Positions 13,063 to 27,500 of a stretch of 64,000 nucleotides of DNA are shown in pieces. The position numbers and the translations under genes were made by a program. The notes under the pieces are model-generated. The model saw nothing but the letters and a program-made list of their open reading frames with translations. It made no database searches and was not told the DNA's origin. How positions within the stretch are numbered: position 1 is the stretch's first letter; every line of letters begins with the position of its first letter. The stretch is from Corbicula japonica. Taxonomy: Eukaryota > Mollusca > Bivalvia > Venerida > Cyrenidae. The stretch covers positions 8,653,285 through 8,717,284 of the forward strand of contig JAZAYU010000019.1 in the NCBI GenBank assembly GCA_038501625.1, read 5' to 3'.

Positions 13063-14829
13063 CAAGATATCAGTGGAACTGATGGATGCTCCCCGGGGTA
13101 ATTATGGGGACACATTAATGGTGCTATATTAAACAATAACAAGAAAATTCTATTTTTAGTAACAGTGACCTTGACCTTTGACCAATAGGCATGGGTATTG
13201 TACTCTACACACTGCCTTGTCATAGTTAACATTTGTGCCAAGTTATTTTAAAATCCAATGAGAAATAACAATTTTACAGCCAAGGCAAGATTTTTCTATT
13301 TTTAGTAACAGTGACCTAGTTTTTTTATCCCAGATGACCCATATTCGAACTGTTCCAAGTAATTACTGGGACATACGTCCTGACCAAGTTTTGTGACAAT
13401 CAGAGCAAAAATGTGACCACTAGAATGTAAACAAGAAAATTCTATTTTTAGTAACAGGCATGGGTTATACTGGACACACCGCCTTGTCTCGGTGAACATT
13501 TGTGCCAAGTTATTTTGAAATCCAATGAGAAATAACAATTTTATAGCCAAGACAAGATTTTTCTATTTTTAGTAACAGTGACCTAGTTTTTGACCCCAGA
13601 TGACCCATATTCGAACTCGTCAAAGTAATTACTGGGGAACTCGTCAAAGTAATTACTGGGACATACGTCCTGACCATGTTTCGTGACAATCGGAGCAAAT
13701 ATGTGACCACTAGAATGTTAACAAGAAAATCCTATTTTTAGCAACATTGACCTTGACCTTGGACCAACCGGCATGGGTATTGTACTTGACACACTGCCTT
13801 GTCATGTTGAACATTTGTGCCAAGTTATTTTGAAATCCAATGAGAAATAACAAATTCACAGCCAAGACAAGAAAATTCTATTTTTAGTAACAGTGACCTA
13901 GTTTTTGGACCCAGATGACCCATATTCGAACTCGTCCAAGAAATTACTGGGACAGACATCCTGACCAAGTTTCATGACAATCGAGGCAAAAATGTGACCA
14001 CTAGAGTGTTAACAAGAAAATTCTATTTTTAGTAACAGTGACCTAGTTTTTGGACATAGATGTCCCATATTCGAACTTGTCAAAGAAATCATTGGGACAA
14101 ACATCCTGACCAAGTTTCATGACAATCAGAGCAAAAATGTGACCGCTAGTGTGTCAACAAGAAAATTCTATTTCTAGTGACAGTGACCTAGTTTTTGGAC
14201 CCAGATGACCCATATTGGAACTCGTCCGAGAAATTACTGGGACAGACATCCTGACCAAGTTTCATGACAATCGGAGCAAAAATGTGACCGCTAGAGTGTT
14301 AACAAGAAAATTCTATTTTTAGTAACAGTGACCTAGTTTTTGGACCCAGATGACCCATATTCAAATTTGTCCAAGAAATCATTGGGACAAACATCCTGAC
14401 CAAGTTTCGTGACAATCGGAGCAAAAATGTGACCGCAAGAGTGATAAAAAGAAAATTCTATTTTTAGTAACAGTGACCTTGTTTTTTTGGACCAAGATGA
14501 CTCATATTCGAACTTGTCCAAGAAATCATTGGGACAAACATCCAAAGACCAAGTTTCATGACAATCAAAGCAAAAATGCGACCACTAGAGTGTTAACAAG
14601 AAAATTCTATTTTTAGTAATAGTGACCTAGATTTTGGACCCAGATGACCCATATTCGAACTCGTCCGAGAAATCATTAGGACAAACATCCTGACCAAGTT
14701 TCAAAGTAATCGAGGCAAAAATGTGACTGCTAGAGTGTTAACGAACTAATGCGGGACATACTGATGAACGGACGGACTGACGGACAACCTGGCGACTATA
14801 TGCTCCCCCGAATTGCTTCAGGGAGCATA
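13063..14829 (+). mobile_element. Nested HINE-like element with ATGCTCCC subterminal inverted repeats
   Basis: It starts caagatatcag with gatgctccccgggg close behind and ends with hairpin TGCTCCC...GGGAGCA then TAAAAATG, preceded by a gacggacggactgacggac tract. The interior is about nine to ten 'gtgacctagtttttgg' units. The related block at 1295-1312 reads attgcataaaaatgtgtata without the insertion, giving the empty site. It shares 13540-14083 exactly with the left edge of the window. Confidence 0.72.
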
Positions 14830-15050
14830 AAAATGTGTATATATGGAGATAAGGCTTAAAGACTGGTTTGGTCAAGATCAGGGCCAAAGACAATAAAACT
14901 GAGACTAGAGACCATACTCAATTCTCAAGCATCTGACTGCCAAAAACTGATACTAGTCTTAGAAAAAAATCAAATGCATGAGTTCTGAGACCTCCTATTA
15001 ATTTGCCAGTTTGTTTACATACACTGTATACAGTTGAGACCTCTCTTTAA

Positions 15051-15279
15051 CCCTTTCCTCCATATATACCCATTTTTATGCATCTGCAACAAGTGTAGAT
15101 CCAGATCAGCCACCCCATTCGTGCCGTCTTATCAGGATCTGCACTGGTCCCATTTTGGTCAGAAATAACCTAATGAATCAAAAAGGGAACAGTGTAGATC
15201 CTGATAAGATGGCACGGATGTGCCGGCTGATTTGGATCTACACTGTTCGTCCACGTAATAAAGTTGTGTCTATGAAGGG
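15051..15279. mobile_element. TTAA-flanked MITE, clean copy
   Basis: TTAA at 15047-15050 and 15280-15283. The left end is CCCTTTCCTCCATATATA and the right end GTCTATGAAGGG. At 229 bp it is the best-bounded copy of this piggyBac-like MITE family in the window. An internal inverted pair, gtagatccagatcagcc and ggctgatttggatctac, could form a long stem. Confidence 0.75.
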
Positions 15280-16147
15280 TTAACATAGTCTGAACATTTT
15301 TAGAATGTGCTTCAAATTTGTTGTAGTTGTTGTTTTACTTACAAACAGTGAATAAAATATTAAGAAAAGCCTGATATTCAAAGTGCTATAAAGTAAGAAT
15401 GTTTATTTGGTCAGTTTCCATAGAAAATGACAAAATTTACCTTATAATAACTTCCAGAGCAAAGTTCTTAATATTGCATAACACAGATCTAAGCAGGAAA
15501 GTTCAGTAGGTCATTTGACCAGCAACAGGAGGAATGACCTAATACATCTTAAAATATTTTGAACCTAAATATAGCTGAAGACAGGTAAAACTATTGGAAT
15601 TTTGACACTTGAAATTTTCACCCTGCAACTAAAATGTTTGTTTCAAATTTTATCACTGAACAACCAATTAATGAAATGTTCAGGAAAGATTGAATTTTAA
15701 GATGGTATAAAGTTTGTGCCAAAAGTTTGTGTTGATAACTGTAGAAAATCAAAGGTTAAAAACAGATTTTAAAAGAAAAAAAATTTAAAACCCCAGGGCG
15801 GGGCCCCTGGGCAATTCAAGAACATGATTTTAATAATTTGAGTAGAGCTCATCAATATCAATATTCATACCAAATTTGATGACAATCGGACAAAAAATGT
15901 GACCTCTATTGCGTTAAAAAAATTTTTGCTTTAATCTGACCTAGTGACCTTGACATTGAGCCGGCCATGTTGGAACATGGGTTCTGCACGTCGTCTTGAT
16001 TTGCCTAAAGTTTCATGAAATTCCTTCATGGGGTTGAAAAGTTATGGACCGGACACAAAATGTGCGCGCAGGGAAGGACGGATGGATGGAAGGACGTACG
16101 AAGATCATTCCTATATCCCCCAGCCGCTATCCGGCGGGGGATAAAAA

Positions 16148-17082
16148 TGCATTTTAAAGATAACTTGTTTATATTGCTGCTAAAGAGAACATTCATTTTC
16201 TTTATGCATTTATTATGGTTTTAAGATAAAGATTCTGACCAAATATACCTTTAACATGGTTATTTTATTAAGCTCGAGATCAATCGCAACACTTGAATAT
16301 AATATGATGAATTATATATTAATTTGATCCAGGCAGTCATTATGATCTTGCATTTCTTACAAATCGACTGGCCACTTATGACCCATGCTTCTATATTACA
16401 CTATCACAAATTACAGTGGTAAATAGTCTGGGGATCTGACTGAAACTTTGGAGCAAATCAGTGTGAAGTACAATACATTTCTCTTATATTTACTCAGTTT
16501 TTGTTTTTAAGAGTTATGCATTTACACATATAGTTTACTTGTCTACAAAAATAACAAACAAAAACATGAATATTGAAAATTAGCAGAAAATATTTAGATA
16601 AACAACAAAGAATACTGTAGTATCCTAACACTTTGTGGGGCTTTAATTTTTAATGTATTAATGCCTGCATGAACAAGTCATTAATGTTTGTGTGAAATTT
16701 GATCCCCTATTAATGATACCCCAGTACTTGGCAATCACATCACATCGTAAGTGTTGATTAACTGTTAACCTCAAGATCTACACTTGTGATATGTTAATTC
16801 AGTATATATGTTCTGACCAGGAAAGGAACATACATCTAAACAGATGTGCAGTTAGACTCTATCTAAACTGGGAGCCCATGAGATACATGTATTAGCAACT
16901 TCTCATTGACTAGACAAACAAATCTTTTTTTTAGCATTCATTATCATTCATGGCCTAATCCAGTACTCCCAGATTTCTACTTTTGTATTCAAGTGCAGCA
17001 TTTAAGTTGGTTGTTATTGATTGAGCACTACCATTAATTTAATAAGTACTTTGATATATACTATGTCATATTACTAACAATG
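16148..17082. other. Unassigned AT-rich intergenic sequence
   Basis: No supported gene or repeat. On the minus strand (the host gene's direction) it contains candidate polyadenylation hexamers: ATTAAA at about 17040 and 16634 and AATAAA at about 16259. Nothing closer to the host stop codon was found, so the transcript may extend into this stretch. Confidence 0.45.
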
Positions 17083-17769
17083 CTAGAATCAATGTTATAT
17101 CTCATGTAGTTAGCAAGTTATGGACCAAGTGCTAGAATCAATGTTATATCTCATGTAGTTAACAAGATATGGACCAAGTGCTAGAATCAATGTTATATCT
17201 CATGTAGTTAACAAGATATGGACCAAGTGCTAGAATCAATGTTATATCTCACGTAGTTAACAAGTTATGGACCAAGTGCTGGAATCAATGTTAAATCTCA
17301 CGTAGTTAACAAGTTATGGACCAAGTGCTGGAATCAATGTTAAATCTCACGTAGTTAAAAAGTTATGGACCAAGTGCTAGAATCAATGTTATATCTCATG
17401 TAGTTAACAAGATATGGACCAAGTGCTAGAATCAATGTTATATCTCACGTAGTTAACAAGTTATGGACCAAGTGCTAGAATCAATGTTATATCTCACGTA
17501 ATTAACAAGATATGGACCAAGTGCTAGAATCAATGTTATATCTCATGTAGTTAACAAGATATGGACCAAGTGCTAGAATCAATGTTATATCTCATGTAAT
17601 TAACAAGATATGGACCAAGTGCTAGAATCAATGTTATATCTCGCGTAGTTAACAAGTTATGGACCAAGTGCTAGAATCAATGTTATATCTTGCGTAGTTA
17701 ACAAGTTATGGACCAAGTGCTAGAATCAATGTTATATCTCATGTAGTTAACAAGATATGGACCAAGTGC
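17083..17769. repeat. 49-bp minisatellite, about 14 copies
   Basis: The unit starts ctagaatcaatgttatatct and closes with atatggaccaagtg. Spacing between copies is exactly 49 bp (17131 to 17180). Copies vary mainly at atgtagtt/acgtagtt, gatatgg/gttatgg and ttatatc/ttaaatc. It lies 232 bp past the stop codon of the ASB-type gene on its 3' side, so it may sit in the 3' UTR. Confidence 0.93.
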
Positions 17770-18000
17770 AAAGTGAAAGGGGGGTCATCTTATTTAGCAC
17801 ATGTTAAATCTTTGCATTCTTGCAAACTGTGAATTAAATATAAGATCACAAAGTTTGTGCCTTATATAACAAATTGTTATATTAACAATACAAATATACT
17901 AAATCATCTCCATGAAAATATCACTGTCGACAAGGTGCGAAAATTGGTCTCCGCGAAATGATGTATGTTGGTGGATTCCTGTCTGGAATGTAGTGAAATA

Positions 18001-18554
18001 TCACCTAAACTCTTCATGTTCCAACAATAAAAACTCTTTCATTGTAGAAGGTAAAGGGAGACAATCTATCTTCCGCATTCTCTGAGGCCCCATAGCTGTC
18101 CGTATTACACAACGGCAGTAATGTTGTAATTTTCTGGGCCCTTTAAGCATGTCTCTATACCAGGCCAGTTTATGTTGTTGGTTTTCAGACCACATCCTTG
18201 CAATGTTAAGTTGATGTTGACGATAGTCCTGATCTGGTCGTATAAGCCCTAGCGGTGGCTGGGGCTGCCCATGGGGAGGGGCTAACATATATGGGTCACG
18301 ATTAGGATGCACTTGAAGGGCTGATAATCCAAGAGCATCAAGACTTGGCATATGTGTTGTACATTTAGCAATTGCACTAAGAATAATGGTATCTCGATGA
18401 CGTCCTCGAATTTCATTATGTAGAAGCATATCACCATGTTTGTTTGCAATTTTATAGTTTGCTCCATAAGCTAGCAGTAGGGCAGCAGCCTCAGGGCGAC
18501 GTTCTTGGAAGTGGCAGTCATTAAAACAGGCATAGTGTAGTGGTGTATATCCAT
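18001..18554 (-). CDS. ASB-type gene, exon 5 (last ankyrin repeat, linker, SOCS box, stop)
   Basis: The acceptor is tttatgtctgcag on the minus strand, and the first two bases complete an Asn codon begun in exon 4. It encodes residues 276-459: a TPLHYA ankyrin repeat with an insert (CHFQERRPEAA), a degenerate repeat (GDMLLHNEI), a proline-rich linker (PPHGQPQPPLG), a helical stretch rich in Trp and Gln, and the SOCS box with PRKLQHYCR and IDCLPLPSTMKEFL. A Met 57 bases upstream of the exon is intronic and is not a start. Confidence 0.9.
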
Positions 18555-21500
18555 CTGCAGACATAAAACATAACATGTTGTCATTTTGACATTTAAAACA
18601 AAGAAAGAGCATTGAGTCTCCTTCATTGCATTAAAAAACAAGAGGACGCCAGGTTAAGAAAATATCTGGTTAATAACTGTACAAACAAAAAAACTCCAAA
18701 AATACATCATACAATAAGAATTTGTGATGAAAAGTATATTTATGTAACAGTGTTTATATACATATATATAATTCTTCTGTTTGGGACAGTTGGGCTGAGG
18801 TAAAATCACCTACCTGGAACCACCCCAACCAACCTTGAAATTCTTTTTGTCAGTTTAGCTCAGAAATGAAACAACTGATGCTATATCTCTAAACAGAGAC
18901 ATATAAGGAAACGTAGATGACCACTTAATAACAGGATCTCAACTGATCACAAACAGGATCTCAACTGATCACAAACAGGATCTCAACTGATCGTACACAG
19001 GATCTCAACTGATCACACACAGGATCTCAACTGATCGTACACAGGATCTCAACTGATCGCACACAGGATCTCAACTGATCACAAACAGGATCTCAACTGA
19101 TCACAAACAGGATCTCAACTGATCGCACACAGGATCTCAACTGATCGCAAACAGGATCTCAACTGATCACACACAGGATCTCAACTGATCACACACAGGA
19201 TCTCAACTGATCACACACAGGATCTCAACTGATCGCAAACAGGATCTCAACTGATCACACACAGGATCTCAACTGATCACACACAGGATCTCAACTGATC
19301 ACAAACAGGATCTCAACTGATCACAAACAGGATCTCAACTGATCACAAACAGGATCTCAACTGATCACAAACAGGATCTCAACTGATCGTACACAGGATC
19401 TCAACTGATCACAAACAGGATCTCAACTGATCACACAGGATCTCAACTGATCACAAACAGGATCTCAACTGATCACAAACAGGATCTCAACTGATCACAA
19501 ACAGGATCTCAACTGATCGTACACAGGATCTCAACTGATCGTACAAACAGGATCTCAACTGATCACAAACAGGATCTCAACTGATCACAAACAGGATCTC
19601 AACTGATCACAAACAGGATCTCAACTGATCGTACACAGGATCTCAACTGATCACAAACAGGATCTCAACTGATCACAAACAGGATCTCAACTGATCACAC
19701 ACAGGATCTCAACTGATCGTACACAGGATCTCAACTGATCGCAAACAGGATCTCAACTGATCACAAACAGGATCTCAACTGATCACAAACAGGATCTCAA
19801 CTGATCACACACAGGATCTCAACTGATCACAAACAGGATCTCAACTGATCACAAACAGGATCTCAACTGATCACACACAGGATCTCAACTGATCGTACAC
19901 AGGATCTCAACTGATCACACACAGGATCTCAACTGATCACACACAGGATCTCAACTGATCACAAACAGGATCTCAACTGATCACAAACAGGATCTCAACT
20001 GATCGTACACAGGATCTCAACTGATCACACACAGGATCTCAACTGATCGTACACAGGATCTCAACTGATCACACACAGGATCTCAACTGATCGCACACAG
20101 GATCTCAACTGATCACAAACAGGATCTCAACTGATCACAAACAGGATCTCAACTGATCACACACAGGATCTCAACTGATCGCACACAGGATCTCAACTGA
20201 TCACACACAGGATCTCAACTGATCACACACAGGATCTCAACTGATCGTACACAGGATCTCAACTGATCACACACAGGATCTCAACTGATCGTACACAGGA
20301 TCTCAACTGATCACACACAGGATCTCAACTGATCGTACACAGGATCTCAACTGATCACAAACAGGATCTCAACTGATCGTACACAGGATCTCAACTGATC
20401 ACACACAGGATCTCAACTGATCACACACAGGATCTCAACTGATCGTACACAGGATCTCAACTGATCACACACAGGATCTCAACTGATCGTACACAGGATC
20501 TCAACTGATCACACACAGGATCTCAACTGATCACAAACAGGATCTCAACTGATCACAAACAGGATCTCAACTGATCGCAAACAGGATCTCAACTGATCAC
20601 ACACAGGATCTCAACTGATCACAAACAGGATCTCAACTGATCGTACACAGGATCTCAACTGATCACACACAGGATCTCAACTGATCACACACAGGATCTC
20701 AACTGATCACAAACAGGATCTCAACTGATCACAAACAGGATCTCAACTGATCACACACAGGATCTCAACTGATCACAAACAGGATCTCAACTGATCACAC
20801 ACAGGATCTCAACTGATCACAAACAGGATCTCAACTGATCACAAACAGGATCTCAACTGATCACAAACAGGATCTCAACTGATCACAAACAGGATCTCAA
20901 CTGATCACACACAGGATCTCAACTGATCACACACAGGATCTCAACTGATCACAAACAGGATCTCAACTGATCACACACAGGATCTCAACTGATCACAAAC
21001 AGGATCTCAACTGATCACACACAGGATCTCAACTGATCACACACAGGATCTCAACTGATCACAAACAGGATCTCAACTGATCACAAACAGGATCTCAACT
21101 GATCACAAACAGGATCTCAACTGATCACAAACAGGATCTCAACTGATCACAAACAGGATCTCAACTGATCACACACAGGATCTCAACTGATCACAAACAG
21201 GATCTCAACTGATCACAAACAGGATCTCAACTGATCACACACAGGATCTCAACTGATCGTACACAGGATCTCAACTGATCACAAACAGGATCTCAACTGA
21301 TCACACACAGGATCTCAACTGATCGTACACAGGATCTCAACTGATCACACACAGGATCTCAACTGATCACACACAGGATCTCAACTGATCACACACAGGA
21401 TCTCAACTGATCGTACACAGGATCTCAACTGATCGTACACAGGATCTCAACTGATCACACACAGGATCTCAACTGATCACAAACAGGATCTCAACTGATC

Positions 21501-24500
21501 ACACACAGGATCTCAACTGATCACAAACAGGATCTCAACTGATCACAAACAGGATCTCAACTGATCACAAACAGGATCTCAACTGATCGTACACAGGATC
21601 TCAACTGATCACAAACAGGATCTCAACTGATCGCAAACAGGATCTCAACTGATCGTACACAGGATCTCAACTGATCGTACACAGGATCTCAACTGATCAC
21701 ACACAGGATCTCAACTGATCACAAACAGGATCTCAACTGATCGCACACAGGATCTCAACTGATCACAAACAGGATCTCAACTGATCACAAACAGGATCTC
21801 AACTGATCGTACACAGGATCTCAACTGATCACAAACAGGATCTCAACTGATCACAAACAGGATCTCAACTGATCACACACAGGATCTCAACTGATCACAA
21901 ACAGGATCTCAACTGATCGCACACAGGATCTCAACTGATCACAAACAGGATCTCAACTGATCACAAACAGGATCTCAACTGATCACACAGGATCTCAACT
22001 GATCACACACAGGATCTCAACTGATCACAAACAGGATCTCAACTGATCACAAACAGGATCTCAACTGATCACAAACAGGATCTCAACTGATCGTACACAG
22101 GATCTCAACTGATCACACACAGGATCTCAACTGATCACAAACAGGATCTCAACTGATCGTACACAGGATCTCAACTGATCACAAACAGGATCTCAACTGA
22201 TCACAAACAGGATCTCAACTGATCACAAACAGGATCTCAACTGATCGTACACAGGATCTCAACTGATCGTACACAGGATCTCAACTGATCACACACAGGA
22301 TCTCAACTGATCACACACAGGATCTCAACTGATCACACACAGGATCTCAACTGATCACACACAGGATCTCAACTGATCACAAACAGGATCTCAACTGATC
22401 ACACACAGGATCTCAACTGATCACAAACAGGATCTCAACTGATCACACAGGATCTCAACTGATCACAAACAGGATCTCAACTGATCACAAACAGGATCTC
22501 AACTGATCGCACACAGGATCTCAACTGATCACACACAGGATCTCAACTGATCGTACACAGGATCTCAACTGATCACAAACAGGATCTCAACTGATCGTAC
22601 ACAGGATCTCAACTGATCACAAACAGGATCTCAACTGATCACAAACAGGATCTCAACTGATCACACACAGGATCTCAACTGATCACAAACAGGATCTCAA
22701 CTGATCACAAACAGGATCTCAACTGATCACAAACAGGATCTCAACTGATCACAAACAGGATCTCAACTGATCGTACACAGGATCTCAACTGATCACACAC
22801 AGGATCTCAACTGATCGTACACAGGATCTCAACTGATCACACACAGGATCTCAACTGATCGTACACAGGATCTCAACTGATCACACACAGGATCTCAACT
22901 GATCACAAACAGGATCTCAACTGATCACACACAGGATCTCAACTGATCACACACAGGATCTCAACTGATCACACAGGATCTCAACTGATCACACACAGGA
23001 TCTCAACTGATCACACACAGGATCTCAACTGATCACACACAGGATCTCAACTGATCACAAACAGGATCTCAACTGATCACAAACAGGATCTCAACTGATC
23101 ACAAACAGGATCTCAACTGATCACAACAGGATCTCAACTGATCACAAACAGGATCTCAACTGATCACAAACAGGATCTCAACTGATCACAAACAGGATCT
23201 CAACTGATCACAAACAGGATCTCAACTGATCACAAACAGGATCTCAACTGATCGTACACAGGATCTCAACTGATCACACACAGGATCTCAACTGATCACA
23301 CACAGGATCTCAACTGATCACACACAGGATCTCAACTGATCACAAACAGGATCTCAACTGATCACAAACAGGATCTCAACTGATCACAAACAGGATCTCA
23401 ACTGATCACAAACAGGATCTCAACTGATCACACACAGGATCTCAACTGATCACACACAGGATCTCAACTGATCACACACAGGATCTCAACTGATCACAAA
23501 CAGGATCTCAACTGATCACAAACAGGATCTCAACTGATCACAAACAGGATCTCAACTGATCACACACAGGATCTCAACTGATCACAAACAGGATCTCAAC
23601 TGATCACACACAGGATCTCAACTGATCACACACAGGATCTCAACTGATCACAAACAGGATCTCAACTGATCGTACACAGGATCTCAACTGATCGCACACA
23701 GGATCTCAACTGATCACACAGGATCTCAACTGATCACACACAGGATCTCAACTGATCACACACAGGATCTCAACTGATCACACACAGGATCTCAACTGAT
23801 CACAAACAGGATCTCAACTGATCGTACACAGGATCTCAACTGATCACAAACAGGATCTCAACTGATCGTACACAGGATCTCAACTGATCGTACACAGGAT
23901 CTCAACTGATCACACACAGGATCTCAACTGATCGTACACAGGATCTCAACTGATCGTACACAGGATCTCAACTGATCACACACAGGATCTCAACTGATCA
24001 CAAACAGGATCTCAACTGATCACACACAGGATCTCAACTGATCACACACAGGATCTCAACTGATCACAAACAGGATCTCAACTGATCACAAACAGGATCT
24101 CAACTGATCACACACAGGATCTCAACTGATCACAAACAGGATCTCAACTGATCACACACAGGATCTCAACTGATCACACACAGGATCTCAACTGATCACA
24201 AACAGGATCTCAACTGATCGTACACAGGATCTCAACTGATCACACACAGGATCTCAACTGATCACACAGGATCTCAACTGATCACACACAGGATCTCAAC
24301 TGATCACACACAGGATCTCAACTGATCACACACAGGATCTCAACTGATCACAAACAGGATCTCAACTGATCGTACACAGGATCTCAACTGATCACAAACA
24401 GGATCTCAACTGATCGTACACAGGATCTCAACTGATCGTACACAGGATCTCAACTGATCACACACAGGATCTCAACTGATCGTACACAGGATCTCAACTG

Positions 24501-27500
24501 ATCGTACACAGGATCTCAACTGATCACAAACAGGATCTCAACTGATCACAAACAGGATCTCAACTGATCACACACAGGATCTCAACTGATCACACACAGG
24601 ATCTCAACTGATCGTACACAGGATCTCAACTGATCACACACAGGATCTCAACTGATCACAAACAGGATCTCAACTGATCACACACAGGATCTCAACTGAT
24701 CACAAACAGGATCTCAACTGATCGTACACAGGATCTCAACTGATCACACACAGGATCTCAACTGATCGTACACAGGATCTCAACTGATCACACAGGATCT
24801 CAACTGATCACACACAGGATCTCAACTGATCGTACACAGGATCTCAACTGATCGTACACAGGATCTCAACTGATCGCACACAGGATCTCAACTGATCACA
24901 CACAGGATCTCAACTGATCGTACACAGGATCTCAACTGATCACACACAGGATCTCAACTGATCACAAACAGGATCTCAACTGATCGTACACAGGATCTCA
25001 ACTGATCACACACAGGATCTCAACTGATCGTACACAGGATCTCAACTGATCACACACAGGATCTCAACTGATCGTACACAGGATCTCAACTGATCACACA
25101 GGATCTCAACTGATCGTACACAGGATCTCAACTGATCACACACAGGATCTCAACTGATCGTACACAGGATCTCAACTGATCACACACAGGATCTCAACTG
25201 ATCGTACACAGGATCTCAACTGATCACAAACAGGATCTCAACTGATCACAAACAGGATCTCAACTGATCACACACAGGATCTCAACTGATCACAAACAGG
25301 ATCTCAACTGATCGTACACAGGATCTCAACTGATCACAAACAGGATCTCAACTGATCACAAACAGGATCTCAACTGATCGCAAACAGGATCTCAACTGAT
25401 CACACACAGGATCTCAACTGATCACAAACAGGATCTCAACTGATCACAAACAGGATCTCAACTGATCACAAACAGGATCTCAACTGATCACAAACAGGAT
25501 CTCAACTGATCGTACACAGGATCTCAACTGATCACAAACAGGATCTCAACTGATCACACACAGGATCTCAACTGATCACACACAGGATCTCAACTGATCA
25601 CACACAGGATCTCAACTGATCACACACAGGATCTCAACTGATCACAAACAGGATCTCAACTGATCGCACACAGGATCTCAACTGATCACACACAGGATCT
25701 CAACTGATCACAAACAGGATCTCAACTGATCACAAACAGGATCTCAACTGATCGCACACAGGATCTCAACTGATCACACACAGGATCTCAACTGATCACA
25801 CACAGGATCTCAACTGATCGTACACAGGATCTCAACTGATCGTACACAGGATCTCAACTGATCGTACACAGGATCTCAACTGATCGCACACAGGATCTCA
25901 ACTGATCACAAACAGGATCTCAACTGATCACAAACAGGATCTCAACTAATCGCACACAGGATCTCAACTGATCGCAAACAGGATCTCAACTGATCGCAAA
26001 CAGGATCTCAACTGATCGCAAACAGGATCTCAACTGATCACACACAGGATCTCAACTGATCGCAAACAGGATCTCAACTGATCACACACAGGATCTCAAC
26101 TGATCGCACACAGGATCTCAACTGATCACAAACAGGATCTCAACTGATCGCAAACAGGATCTCAACTGATCACACACAGGATCTCAACTGATCGCACACA
26201 GGATCTCAACTGATCGTACACAGGATCTCAACTGATCGCAAACAGGATCTCAACTGATCGTACACAGGATCTCAACTGATCGTACACAGGATCTCAACTG
26301 ATCACACACAGGATCTCAACTGATCGCAAACAGGATCTCAACTGATCGTACACAGGATCTCAACTGATCGTACACAGGATCTCAACTGATCGTACACAGG
26401 ATCTCAACTGATCACAAACAGGATCTCAACTGATCACAAACAGGATCTCAACTGATCGTACACAGGATCTCAACTGATCACACACAGGATCTCAACTGAT
26501 CACACACAGGATCTCAACTGATCACACACAGGATCTCAACTGATCGTACACAGGATCTCAACTGATCACAAACAGGATCTCAACTGATCACAAACAGGAT
26601 CTCAACTGATCACACACAGGATCTCAACTGATCGTACACAGGATCTCAACTGACCGCACACAGGATCTCAACTGATCGCACACAGGATCTCAACTGATCA
26701 CACACAGGATCTCAACTGATCGTACACAGGATCTCAACTGACCGCACACAGGATCTCAACTGATCGCACACAGGATCTCAACTGATCACAAACAGGATCT
26801 CAACTGATCGCAAACAGGATCTCAACTGATCGTACACAGGATCTCAACTGATCACACACAGGATCTCAACTGATCGTACACAGGATCTCAACTGATCACA
26901 CACAGGATCTCAACTGATCGCACACAGGATCTCAACTGATCGTACACAGGATCTCAACTGATCGCAAACAGGATCTCAACTGATCACACACAGGATCTCA
27001 ACTGATCGCACACAGGATCTCAACTGATCACACACAGGATCTCAACTGATCACACACAGGATCTCAACTGATCGTACACAGGATCTCAACTGATCACACA
27101 CAGGATCTCAACTGATCGTACACAGGATCTCAACTGATCACACACAGGATCTCAACTGATCGTACACAGGATCTCAACTGATCACAAACAGGATCTCAAC
27201 TGATCGTACACAGGATCTCAACTGATCACACACAGGATCTCAACTGATCGTACACAGGATCTCAACTGATCGTACACAGGATCTCAACTGATCACACACA
27301 GGATCTCAACTGATCGTACACAGGATCTCAACTGATCACACACAGGATCTCAACTGATCACAAACAGGATCTCAACAGGATCTCAACTGATCACAAACAG
27401 GATCTCAACTGATCGTACACAGGATCTCAACTGATCACAAACAGGATCTCAACTGATCGTACACAGGATCTCAACTGATCACACACAGGATCTCAACTGA

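Larger units (their letters stand above)
12537..16147 (+). mobile_element. HINE-like element carrying a second nested element
   Basis: The 5' end (caagagggccaatagaccta, then tcgctcaccagattcttgg) matches the left end of the block at 773. The interior aligns with parts of that block (for example 15480-15960 with 7380-7960). The 3' end has a ggacggatggatggaaggac tract, then the hairpin CCCCCAGCCG-ctatc-CGGCGGGGG and ATAAAAATG. The host element is interrupted at 13063-14829 and carries a TTAA MITE at 15051-15279. The 3' end differs from that of the 773-8068 block although the bodies match, suggesting tail exchange. Confidence 0.65.

Noticed and set aside
13041..14545. Minus-strand frames of 66-82 codons in the 13-14.5 kb repeats
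   Set aside because: Repeat translations that recur with each core unit.
18555..18612. Met codon extending the last ankyrin exon upstream
   Set aside because: A consensus acceptor (tttatgtctgcag) and exact phase agreement with exon 4 place the exon start at 18554.
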